The notes below the pieces were generated by a model, which was not told the DNA's origin, ran no database searches, and was given only the letters and a program-made list of their open reading frames with translations. From contig QHYS01000017.1 in NCBI GenBank assembly GCA_003223325.1, positions 1 through 64,000 of the forward strand: a stretch of DNA of 64,000 nt, given 5' to 3'. Position numbers and translations under genes: made by a program. This document shows, piece by piece, positions 10,205 through 19,799 of the stretch. Source of the stretch: Acidobacteriota bacterium (lineage in GTDB: Bacteria > Acidobacteriota > Terriglobia > Acidiferrales > UBA7541). Numbering within the stretch: position 1 is the first letter of the stretch; every line of letters starts with the position of its first letter.

Positions 10205-11755
10205 ATGATTATTATTCGCAAAGAACGATATGAAAAGGAGTGGGCCGCGCTCCGAGAGGAGTGGCGGAGAGAAATGGAACGTTCCCTAAAGGCGGTCGCG
10301 GAGGAGACGCTCTCGCGCTTATCACGCGACTCCGAAATCATGGAAAAGGAAGTGGCTTCGCGTGTCGTTGGATTGGGCGAGGCGCTGACGGAGGTGGCCA
10401 CTCAATCCGAAGACAAGCTCAACATCTTACGCGAGACGCTGAATCAGCAAGGCGACCGGTCCCGAGAAACGCTCCTGCAGTTGGAGGCCGCAGAGCTGCG
10501 CATCAACGATGAGTCCGCGAAACTCGCGCAGGTTACCGGCGAAGCGGACCTCAAGCTCAGTGAGTTGCGACAGTATCTCGACGAGCAAAATGCGCGCCTG
10601 CATGAATCGTTGCGGCAATTGCAGTCCGCCGACGAACGCCTCGGCGAACAGCTTTCCAACCTCGATCGGCTGGCGCAGGCGGCGGGACAAGGTCTCGAAT
10701 CCCGCGCTACCGCTGTCATGGAAGCCACCAGCCAGGAAATGAAGCGACGCGCCGAAGATACAATGGCCGCATGGTCCGAACAGATACGGACGATCGAGGA
10801 GGCCACAGGCCGGGAGATCGATCGGTTTACCAGCCAACTCAAAGCCGAGCTGAGCAGCCGCTTGGAAAGCACCAACGAGATAGTGAAAAATATAGAGGCC
10901 ACCGCGACGGCCGCGCAAGCGTCATTGCAGAATGCGCAGGAGAGCCTAGCAAAGGTTTCGGAACAGGCCCTGGAAGCCGCTGCCGCGCGAATGCAGGCCT
11001 TTATGCAGGATTCGCTCGCCAAATCAGAGCGCCAGATGGAGGAGTCGGGCCGCGCGGCCACCGGCAAGTGGATCGCCGCGCTCGAGGATAAGGCCACAGA
11101 CGCGACGTACACGGCTTTCGGTGCGCTCTTCAAGGTTTCGGAATGGTGCGAGAAGAAAGCCCAGACGCGCATGGAAGCTGCACTCGAGAAAGGGTTGAAT
11201 GCGGCCTCCGATAACGTCAGAGAAAAGGCGGAGGCGGCCCTTCAAGAATTGTCAGCGAAAGCGCAGGCGGCCAGCGGGCAAATCGCGGCGTTTATCGAAG
11301 AGGGGCGCGCACAGATCCGCGCCACATGGGAAACGGAAGGGGAGCAGCTCACGTCCCGGCACCGCACCGCGTTAATGGAGGAGGCGGAGGCCGCTCTGAG
11401 CAGGGCCAGCCACGATTTGCTGACTCAAGTGAACTCCGCACTCGAGACCGTTCGGGCGGAAACACTGGTCCAGGAAAACAGATTGAAAGACATCATCGCT
11501 CAACTCGGTGATCAAGCCATGCACGCTCACGAAATGCGCTTGGATCAAGTTTCCCGTTCATCCTTGCAGGAAGCGATTAGCAAGTTCAACCAGGAATCCA
11601 CAGCAGTCCTTGAAACCCTGGTCCACTCGACCGAGGAGCGTTTGCGTCACACCTGCAATGAAGTATTTACGGAAGTGGGCGAGGCCCTTCGGCAGAGATT
11701 GCTGGAGCTTACTTTTCTGCGGCCTGCGGCCAAAGCTGCGACGGATTCTGCGTAA
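10205..11755 (+). CDS. Long coiled-coil protein of unknown function
   Basis: 516 aa, heptad-rich Ala/Glu/Arg composition; short RBS-containing leader (gggagtcctaacgcaatcATG). Confidence 0.75.
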   Translation: MIIIRKERYEKEWAALREEWRREMERSLKAVAEETLSRLSRDSEIMEKEVASRVVGLGEALTEVATQSEDKLNILRETLNQQGDRSRETLLQLEAAELRINDESAKLAQVTGEADLKLSELRQYLDEQNARLHESLRQLQSADERLGEQLSNLDRLAQAAGQGLESRATAVMEATSQEMKRRAEDTMAAWSEQIRTIEEATGREIDRFTSQLKAELSSRLESTNEIVKNIEATATAAQASLQNAQESLAKVSEQALEAAAARMQAFMQDSLAKSERQMEESGRAATGKWIAALEDKATDATYTAFGALFKVSEWCEKKAQTRMEAALEKGLNAASDNVREKAEAALQELSAKAQAASGQIAAFIEEGRAQIRATWETEGEQLTSRHRTALMEEAEAALSRASHDLLTQVNSALETVRAETLVQENRLKDIIAQLGDQAMHAHEMRLDQVSRSSLQEAISKFNQESTAVLETLVHSTEERLRHTCNEVFTEVGEALRQRLLELTFLRPAAKAATDSA

Positions 11756-11785
11756 GAATCGATACCGGGTCGTGCAGTTACAGGT

Positions 11786-12334
11786 CTAGTCCTTTTCTGA
11801 GTTCATTCGGCGAAAGGTCAAATTTACCCGACTCCCACAAGGTGTTTGCGATTTTGGGACGCAGTGTTGGTACCTCTGTTGGAATCCAGCCGGCATCACG
11901 AGAAGGCTTCCGGAAGTGAGTATGTAGGTCTGTACGGCTTTCTTATTTTTTGTGATCGGACGCACGAAGAATGCGCGCGAGGCGCCGAGACTAAGCGACG
12001 CGATCGGGTGGTTTGAATCCATCTTCTGCTCATCGTCGGAATGCCAGGAGACGCTATCCTGGGCATTCGCGTACCTGTTAAGAAGCACGCTATTGTAATC
12101 GCCTCCGAACCGCGCCCGAATCCTATCCCTAATCGCTTCGACTTCCGGCGTCCAACTGGCAGGCTCGAGCGTACGCCCCGAGAACTTGTATGCGTAGGGC
12201 CCTATCCAAACTTCTTCTCGAGGAACAGGATGGCCTCTGAATTTGCCGCGAGTCCAACATAGGCCCTGAACAGAGGCGAGCAAGGTTTCTGCCTCCGGCG
12301 GCGTGAGAAACGATTCCACGAAAACGGGATTCAT
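11786..12334 (-). CDS. AlkB-like 2OG-Fe(II) dioxygenase
   Basis: FNSVLLNRYANAQDSVSWHSDDEQKM...PIASLSLGASRAFFVR...SGSLLVMPAGFQQRYQHCVPK. Confidence 0.9.
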   Translation of the reverse strand: MNPVFVESFLTPPEAETLLASVQGLCWTRGKFRGHPVPREEVWIGPYAYKFSGRTLEPASWTPEVEAIRDRIRARFGGDYNSVLLNRYANAQDSVSWHSDDEQKMDSNHPIASLSLGASRAFFVRPITKNKKAVQTYILTSGSLLVMPAGFQQRYQHCVPKSQTPCGSRVNLTFRRMNSEKD

Positions 12335-12520
12335 TTGTCAGCGGTTTGCCCGCCTGCTACATTTTGATACACGTATTCGGAGGGTTCAACGACTAGGGTT
12401 CCAAACCCGGCCGATGCCTGGCGGCAAGCATTGTCTGCGGACCGCCTCCACGTGTACTTTAGCGTCATAGAGGTGTCGCGCAAGTTTCCGCAGAGCAAAC
12501 GGAATTCTAGGTGAAAGTTT

Positions 12521-14221
12521 ATGTCGAAGATAGCGCTTGTGGCCGTCGTCATGCTCGCAGCACTCAGTTCATTCTTGTTTGTGCCGCGTCAGATCGAGGC
12601 CGCGAATTCGCTTGTCGCCTTGAGCGGGCAGGTGAGCTCGGAGAAGGAAGGACCGATGGAAGGCGTGATTGTCGGCGCCAAGAAAGACGGCTCCACGGTT
12701 ACGATCGACGTGGTGAGCGACGACAGCGGCCGCTATAGCTTCCCCTCCTCGAAACTTGGGCCGGGGCACTATTCCCTTAAAATTCGCGCGGTTGGGTACG
12801 AGATGGAAAGCCCCAAGACTGTGGATGTTTCACAAGGGGCAAGCGCGACAGCGGATATCAAGCTCCAACCGGCAAAGAATCTTGCCGCGCAGTTGAACAA
12901 CGCGGAATGGCTCATGAGCATGCCCGGAACTGATGCGCAGAAGAGGTTTCTCCTCGACTGCACCGGCTGCCATACCCTCGAGCGCATTGCACGGTCCACT
13001 CACACTGCCGATGAATTTGTGCCGCTGATCCAGCGCATGGGCCTTTACTCCCAGGGGAGCACGCCCGCGCGTCCTCAACTGCTGGCCGGCGGGGCACGCA
13101 GACCACCTACCGAAGCAGCAGTAAAAGCGCTCCAACCCGTAGCCGAATGGCTGGCCACCACGAATTTGAGTTCCACTGAGAAGTGGGACTATACGCTCAA
13201 GACCCTGCCGCGACCTAAGGGCAGGGCCGGGCGTGTGATCGTTACGGAATATGAGTTGCCGCGGAAAGTGGCGCAACCACACGACGTGGTGGCCGACTCG
13301 ACGGGCACCGTGTGGTATTCGGATTTCGCCGACGAACTCATCGGGAAGCTTGATCCAAAAACCGGCGAGGCCACGGAATATCCGATTCCTCTGCTGAAAC
13401 CGGGATTCCCGAAGGGATCGCTCGAGCTGCAACTCGATAAAGATGAGAATCCGTGGCTGGCCTTGATGTATCAGGGAGGCATCGCCAAATTCGATAGGAA
13501 GACCGAGAAAGTTCGAGTGTTTCCGTTACCAAAAGCACTGCAAAAGGATCACACGCAGGAATCGATGGTGATGCCGATTTACTCGAATGTTGACGGCAAG
13601 GTTTGGACGAACAATCAGGACGACCATTCCATTCTGCGGCTGGATCTGAAAACAGGGGCATACGAGAATCTGGGCACGTTTGCCATACCCGGCGCGGGCC
13701 GTAACCTCAACGCGTATGGCATCCCGGCGGACCATCGGAACAATCTCTATCTGCTGGATTTCGCCGCCGATAATATAGGCAGGATCGACGCGAAGACCAA
13801 AGAGTTCAAGGTTTATCCCACGCCAACGCGTGACTCGCGGCCGCGCCGCGGTATGGTCGACGCGCAAGACCGTCTGTGGTTCGCAGAATACGGAGCCAAT
13901 GCCGTGGCCATGTTCGATCCAAAGACAGAGAAGATCCAGGAATGGAAAGTGTCCACACCGTGGAGCGCGCCCTACCAGGCGATAGTTGATAAGAACGGCG
14001 ACGTCTGGACAGCTTCCATGTTCACCGATTTCGTCGTTCGGCTCAACCCCAACAAGGGAGAGGTCACGGAATATCTGCTGCCGCAGCAGACCAATGTTCG
14101 GCGTGTCTTCGTCGACAATTCAACGACGCCGGTGACATTTTGGGTGGGCAACAACCACGGCGCCTCGATTATGAAGCTGGAACCGATCGATGAAAATGTT
14201 CAGTCGAGAGCTGCTAGATAA
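12521..14221 (+). CDS. Exported carboxypeptidase-regulatory domain + monohaem (CTGCH) + streptogramin-lyase (Vgb-like) beta-propeller protein
   Basis: Signal peptide, LSGQVSSEKEGPMEGVIVGAKKDGSTVTI, DCTGCHTLE haem motif, repeated DP-KTGE-TEYP/IGRIDAKTKEFKVYPTP; paralogue of 62432..64000. Confidence 0.85.
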   Translation: MSKIALVAVVMLAALSSFLFVPRQIEAANSLVALSGQVSSEKEGPMEGVIVGAKKDGSTVTIDVVSDDSGRYSFPSSKLGPGHYSLKIRAVGYEMESPKTVDVSQGASATADIKLQPAKNLAAQLNNAEWLMSMPGTDAQKRFLLDCTGCHTLERIARSTHTADEFVPLIQRMGLYSQGSTPARPQLLAGGARRPPTEAAVKALQPVAEWLATTNLSSTEKWDYTLKTLPRPKGRAGRVIVTEYELPRKVAQPHDVVADSTGTVWYSDFADELIGKLDPKTGEATEYPIPLLKPGFPKGSLELQLDKDENPWLALMYQGGIAKFDRKTEKVRVFPLPKALQKDHTQESMVMPIYSNVDGKVWTNNQDDHSILRLDLKTGAYENLGTFAIPGAGRNLNAYGIPADHRNNLYLLDFAADNIGRIDAKTKEFKVYPTPTRDSRPRRGMVDAQDRLWFAEYGANAVAMFDPKTEKIQEWKVSTPWSAPYQAIVDKNGDVWTASMFTDFVVRLNPNKGEVTEYLLPQQTNVRRVFVDNSTTPVTFWVGNNHGASIMKLEPIDENVQSRAAR

Positions 14222-14224
14222 AAA

Positions 14225-14806
14225 TCAACGCTGCGAGGCCAGGATCCTCTCGACGTCTGTGCATGCCATGTGCAGAGACTTGATCTTGGTTCCGTAGGTG
14301 GTGAGCCCCAGTTGTCCGGGCGTGATCTGATGGCAGGTGGTGCAACCGAACTCCTGAAACCGCGCCGCTCTCTGTTTTTCCTCTGCGCTGCGATCCGCGG
14401 GCTTCACTTGGGCGATTACGTTCATCGAAGTGAGCAGAGCGATACAGCCTTCAAATCCCTTGCCCACCTGCGTGCCGCGTTCCGTGAAACCGAGTTTCCC
14501 GTTCGCGCCGAGCGTGTGGCATTTGTTGCATCCGTGGTGTTCGAAAACGTAGTGCGCGAGCTCAGCTGAACTCATCTTGGACATTTGCGCGTCCGTCAAC
14601 TCATTGGCCGACGTAGAAGCCTTAGATGACTGCGCACGTTGAGAACTCGGCTGGGATTGAGAGAGCAATAGAACGGAGCCGAGCAAAAGAGAAGTGACAC
14701 CCAGCGAGGCTGTCGCAGTTCTTGTGAGGTTTACAGGATTCTTGAAATTAGGCCTGGCAGGAGACAATAGACTCGCTACCTTTGCAACCTTGCGTCCTAC
14801 AATCAT
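14225..14806 (-). CDS. Cytochrome c (two CxxCH)
   Basis: HGCNKCHTLGANG and FGCTTCHQITPGQLG; N-terminal hydrophobic segment. Confidence 0.8.
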   Translation of the reverse strand: MIVGRKVAKVASLLSPARPNFKNPVNLTRTATASLGVTSLLLGSVLLLSQSQPSSQRAQSSKASTSANELTDAQMSKMSSAELAHYVFEHHGCNKCHTLGANGKLGFTERGTQVGKGFEGCIALLTSMNVIAQVKPADRSAEEKQRAARFQEFGCTTCHQITPGQLGLTTYGTKIKSLHMACTDVERILASQR

Positions 14807-14845
14807 TGTCCGCTCCTTTAGAAAATGGGATCCATCAACAAATTG

Positions 14846-17122
14846 CTACCGCGCCGAGCGAGTCGTCCCGTTTCCCAAGGTTGACTGAGTTTGGGAACGC
14901 TCCGAAAAAAGGTTGGGTGCGAGAAAGCTGAACAATCCGTTGCGAATGCTGTCGGTGGCGAAGACTTCGCCGTCCTTGGGATCAATGGCCACTCCACCGG
15001 GATGGACCAAAAAGGTGTTGTCCCCCTGGATGATCGCGCGCGGCGGCACATCGCCATTATCATTTATATCCCAAACGCCTATAAAGCCCAGAGCGCCGCT
15101 GTTCCAAGGCGATGGCAACTGCACGTCGTGGGGCAAATCGGTCCGCGGTTTTTCCAATTGGTAGGGAGGATGGCTCTCATTGTTGATTGCAGCAACAAAA
15201 AGCTTGCCTCGCTGGGGATCGGAAGCAAGTTGCCAGGGCCGCACGATTCCCGTCTTTGGCCCGGCGATCACTGCTCGCGGAGCTACGTCGCCTTGATCGG
15301 TCCGCCCGAAGATAAACAGGCCCGTCTTTCTGCCAGGCACGCTCGCGGCGCTGGCGGCAATGAGGCGATCGTGTGTCGAGTCGACGGCGACGCCCACGAC
15401 AAACAATAGTCCGGTGCGAGGACCTTGAATGATGCGCTTGGGCGGCACGTTTCCGTTGGCACTCCGATCGAAAACCAAGACGCTACGGCCGCTCGAATCT
15501 CCGACGATGATTTCGTTGTCCTGCTCATCCACGGTAACGGTGTGCGGCCGGATCATCTTCGTGTTTGTTCCTTGGATCACGCGAATCGGCGCCTCGGAAC
15601 CATCGGCGCCGCCACGAAACACCAGTACGGCATCGGCCAGCGCGACCGGGACGACGACTTCGTCATGCGTCGCATCGTAAGCGATCCCATGCATCGTTCG
15701 GCTCAGGCGCGTAGATTGGCCGGCGATAATTCTCACTGGATTTGAATTTCCGTTTGCCGACCTGGCAAACACCGCGATCCGCGGCTGGCTCACTCAATTG
15801 GGAACCAGGAGCTGATCGCGCTTGGAATCGTATGCGACGGCATACGGGTTACCGAAACCGCCAGTTGGCGTCCCTGCCGGAGCGTTGCGAATGATTCGCT
15901 TGGGTGCGATATCGCCGCTAGCATCGCGCGCAAAAACCAGCGCGGTGTGGTCGCCGTAGTTGGCCACCCAAAGTTCATTGTGTTCGACGTCAACGGCCAC
16001 GCCCATGGGGCTCGAAATACCCGTTTTTGCCCCTCGAATCACGCGCGCAGGAGTGACATTGCCCCGCGCCGTGCGGCGAAATACGAGAACGGAATTATCG
16101 CCATTATTCGCGACGGCAATTTCATCGTGCGCACCATCGAGATCGATTCCCATGGGCCAATTCAGCTTCGTATTTGGACCCTGGATTGTGCGCACGGGCT
16201 TGGCATCCCCCCTGGCCATTTCATCGAAGACGTTGATTGAGGGCGGTACAAATTCTCCGCCGAGAATACTCTCCTCGCCAGCCGGCACCTGCGCGTCGTA
16301 AGCGGTGTAGGGCGCGATCTCCGTCGAATTCCCGTGGCTTGCCACCATAATCTCGCGGTGATTTACATCCCATCGCACGCCGTGAGGGTCCGCCAGATTC
16401 GTGTGAGGTCCCTTGATGATGCGGAGCGGAGCTTCCATGCCATTGGAGTCGCGGCGGTAGACGGCGAGCATGCTGAGCTGCTGAACCGAGATGACCATTT
16501 CTTGGCGCGAGTCGTTCAGGGAAATTCCCCAACTTTGGTGCGGGACGTATAGATGACGCTTCGGTTTGAGATCGCCATTCGCATCGTAGTCGAACACGGC
16601 GATACGATCTTCGACGTCGTTATTCACGGCATAAATTTCCCGGCGCTGCGGATCAATTTCGACTCCCGCAATGAAACCGACCTCGGTCTGTGGGCCGATA
16701 ATCTGCCACATGGGGGATGTCACCGCCGACGAGTTGCCGCCCGCCGAGCGATCATAAGTCAGGACGCTTTTGCGGTTCTCGTCGCTCATGAGCACGCGAT
16801 TACTGTGTGTATCCAGGACGATGCCGTTGAACGTGGGGTAAGGGTCGATCACGTAGCGAACCGGAGGAAGCTGTCCAACGCCGATGGTGCCGGCATTGCT
16901 TTGTGGAGCAGCCAAAACGTTTGGCCCGCCATCGCCCCACCACGTGCACATATCACCCGTCGGATCAGCCATCAGGCGCGCAAGTGGACTCGAGGGATAG
17001 GTGAGGACGATCGGCACTCGGCGCCCCACAAATCCAAAGAAGCACAAGCCCCAAGCGCCGAAAAACGCGATCAGCCGCAACGATAAGGAGCGCCAGACCC
17101 GGTTAACTGAAGCCACCACCAA
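14846..17122 (-). CDS. Candidate selenoprotein: exported NHL-like beta-propeller (about 758 aa) with in-frame UGA at 15794-15796 (copy C)
   Basis: ORFs 15794..17122 and 14846..15793 are adjacent in one frame: ...AYDSKRDQLLVPN-[TGA]-VSQPRIAVFARSANGNSNPVRIIAG... N-terminal hydrophobic segment only in the upstream half; conserved hairpin downstream of the TGA. Confidence 0.8.
15752..15770 (-). promoter_or_regulatory. SECIS-like hairpin, copy C
   Basis: Sense strand GTTTGCC-AGGTC-GGCAAAC: 7-bp stem, 5-nt loop; loop begins 30 nt after TGA. Confidence 0.75.
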
Positions 17123-17364
17123 TCACCTCGAAGCCAGTTGGAAACACGCTCCTAACCTTTCGCCGCTCTCGCCCAAACGCGTGCTCCAATGCAGCCACTA
17201 TATTCGTTGAATCGTGAGGTTACAAGCTTCTTATAATAGGCACGCTCTACCTCCGTGCTGGGCTCGATCATCTCCTCTCGAAAGTATTGGCCGAACAAGG
17301 CGGGTTGTTGCCCGGCCAAGGCGTTTAGTCCTAGTATGGAAGCCGCACCGGAGGCGGTCTGACT

Positions 17365-17688
17365 ATGGCGCGGAATGGGCAACATCGCGAAGCTGCTTCT
17401 CGGGACGTGAACCCGGACCATATCGTTAGCGTCCAGGATTTCTCGCGGGACACGTTGCGAAACGTCATCGCACACCTTAAGGCGTCCACTTCGTTTGAAC
17501 ATCTCGTCTATCGCGAGGCGGAGCTCGACGCCATCTGGACCATTACGGGTTTTTTTCTGGCGAATGAGCTGCCTTCCCGCCGGGACGATGCGGTGAAACG
17601 GCTGCACGCCGGGGCACAGAAGGCCCATGATCTGGTGGCGGATCGCCGCCCCGAAGCCGCGGCCACGGTTTTGGAGGCTTTTTTGTAA
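17365..17688 (+). CDS. Hypothetical protein
   Basis: 107 aa, GGAGG upstream of ATG, short gap to the Rieske gene; antisense ORF 17152..17628 is less protein-like. Confidence 0.5.
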   Translation: MARNGQHREAASRDVNPDHIVSVQDFSRDTLRNVIAHLKASTSFEHLVYREAELDAIWTITGFFLANELPSRRDDAVKRLHAGAQKAHDLVADRRPEAAATVLEAFL

Positions 17689-17707
17689 ATTGGGACGGGA
17701 TCGCTAA

Positions 17708-18994
17708 ATGCTCTCAATAGAAGAAAATAATCTACTGACCCAGACCGACCCGGGGAAGCCTGCCGGGCAGTACTTCCGCCGATTTTGGTTGCCGGCATTG
17801 CTACCAACCGAGGTGCCGAATCCTGACTGTCCCCCGGTGCGGGTCCGGCTCCTCGGAGAAGATCTCCTCGCATTCAGGGACACGAAGGGCCGGGTAGGAC
17901 TGATTGATGAGTTTTGTCCGCACCGCCGAGCCAGCCTCTTTTGGGGGCGTAACGAAGAGTGGGGTTTGAGGTGCGTGTATCACGGATGGAAGTTCGACGT
18001 AAATGGCACGTGCATGGACATGCCCAACGAGCCGCCGGAGTACGGCTTCGGAAACAAGTTGCGCACCACGGCCTACCCGACGCGTGAGTACGGAGGTTTG
18101 GTTTGGACCTATCTGGGTCCTCCGGAGCACGAGCCCGAGTTGCCCAAACTGGAGTGGGCGCGCGTTGCGGACAATCAGCGCTACATGTCAAAACGCTTCC
18201 AGGAGACGAACTACCTGCAAGCCATCGAAGGGGGTATCGACTCCAGCCACTCGAATTTTCTTCACGCCAGCCTAGACGCGTTTCGGGTGACCGATTCCTA
18301 CGTGGAAAAGGTAAAAAATAGCGGCACTCTGCGGGCGAAATATCATCTCTTGGACAAGGCGCCGCGATTCACGGTAAAGAAGACCGATTATGGCCTGGTG
18401 ATAGGAGTGCGGCGCAATGCTGAGGACGACAGGTATTACTGGCGGCTAACGCAGTTCCTGCTTCCCAGCCACACCATGATTCCGTATGAGAAGGGGCTCG
18501 CGATTCACGGGCACTGCTGGGTGCCGCGAGATGATCAGACTTGCTGGGTCTGGACGATCAGTTGGAATCCCGAGGGACCGCTCTCCGAGGAGGAATGGAA
18601 GACGATTCGGGATGAAACCTTCGTGCATGCGCAAGTGGATCCGGTTACCTTCCGGCCCGTGCGCAATAAAGCGAATCAATACCTGTTAAATCGTGAGAAA
18701 CAGCGAACCGCGAACATGACGGGCATCCACGGATTTGCCTCGCAAGATCAGGCGATTCAGGAAAGCATGGGGCCAATAGTGGACCGCGCGCGGGAACGCC
18801 TCGGGACCAGCGACACGGCGATCATTGCTGCGCGCCGCTTGCTGCTTCAGGAAATTCGGGACCTGGCCGAGGGGCGCGAACCGTACACAGCGCGCCATGG
18901 CGACGTTTACTGGGTCCGCTCCGCCTCGCTACTTTTGAAGCGCGACGTCGAGTTCGACGAAGGCTCGCGCGAACTGACGAAGGCCGAGGTCTAG
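17708..18994 (+). CDS. Rieske non-haem iron ring-hydroxylating oxygenase (phthalate 4,5-dioxygenase-like)
   Basis: Rieske motif CPHRRASLFWGRNEEWGLRCVYHGWKF; EGGIDSSHSNFLH mononuclear Fe region. Confidence 0.9.
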   Translation: MLSIEENNLLTQTDPGKPAGQYFRRFWLPALLPTEVPNPDCPPVRVRLLGEDLLAFRDTKGRVGLIDEFCPHRRASLFWGRNEEWGLRCVYHGWKFDVNGTCMDMPNEPPEYGFGNKLRTTAYPTREYGGLVWTYLGPPEHEPELPKLEWARVADNQRYMSKRFQETNYLQAIEGGIDSSHSNFLHASLDAFRVTDSYVEKVKNSGTLRAKYHLLDKAPRFTVKKTDYGLVIGVRRNAEDDRYYWRLTQFLLPSHTMIPYEKGLAIHGHCWVPRDDQTCWVWTISWNPEGPLSEEEWKTIRDETFVHAQVDPVTFRPVRNKANQYLLNREKQRTANMTGIHGFASQDQAIQESMGPIVDRARERLGTSDTAIIAARRLLLQEIRDLAEGREPYTARHGDVYWVRSASLLLKRDVEFDEGSRELTKAEV

Positions 18995-19750
18995 GTGAAC
19001 TCGAAGACGCCATGCACCGAAATAGACCTTGAACGGGGCCTTCGTGAATCGGGCATCCGCGAAGAACTGGTGCAGGCCTGCAAGGTCCTCTACGCCGTCA
19101 AGGCCGCCGGAGACGGGCTCGGCGGACACCTGAGCTTCCGGTTAGACGAAAAACGGATCCTTATTAAGCCGCGCCCGGTTAGCTGGCGAGGGCTAAAGCC
19201 TGAAGACCTGATCGTCATTGATGGCAACGGCAAGCGTGTGGATGGAGCCGCAGGCGAGCGCAGCGCCGTGCGCGAATGGCCAATTCATGCCCAGATTTAT
19301 GCCGCGCGGCCAGATGTGCAGTGCGTGCTGCATGCTCATCCCAGCGCTTCAACCCTCATGGCCGCCCTCGGCATTGCGGTTGAGCCATTGGATCAGGATT
19401 GTGCTGCATTCGCGGGCCGGCTTCCGATGCTCGACAATGGCGCCGTGAGCATCGCCACGCCGGAGCTAGGCGATGAGGTTGCGCGGGTGCTCGGCAAAGG
19501 GGGTGCCGTGCTGCTGAAGAATCATGGCAGCATCGTCGCGGGAGCAGACGTTGCATATGTGTGCGTTACGGCGTACAGGTTGGAGAAGGTCGCGGAGACG
19601 ATGTTAAGAGCGGCTACTCTGACAAAGCTGCCAGTAATGTCACCCGAGACGAGCGCTGCCATTCTTCAGGCGAGAGAAGCCGTCGAACCCGGCGCTGGCA
19701 GCAAGATGAACCAAGAGCGGTGGCAAATGATGCGGGACTATTATCTGTAA
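18995..19750 (+). CDS. Class II aldolase/adducin family protein (possibly dihydroxyphthalate decarboxylase-like)
   Basis: VLYAVKAAGDGLGGHLSFRLDEKRILIKPRP...IHAQIYAARPDVQCVLHAHPSASTLMAAL...LKNHG; GTG start directly after the upstream stop. Confidence 0.85.
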   Translation: MNSKTPCTEIDLERGLRESGIREELVQACKVLYAVKAAGDGLGGHLSFRLDEKRILIKPRPVSWRGLKPEDLIVIDGNGKRVDGAAGERSAVREWPIHAQIYAARPDVQCVLHAHPSASTLMAALGIAVEPLDQDCAAFAGRLPMLDNGAVSIATPELGDEVARVLGKGGAVLLKNHGSIVAGADVAYVCVTAYRLEKVAETMLRAATLTKLPVMSPETSAAILQAREAVEPGAGSKMNQERWQMMRDYYL

Positions 19751-19799
19751 ATCGTCTGAATCCTTTCATGCAGCACGGCGATCTGGGAGATAAATAGAT

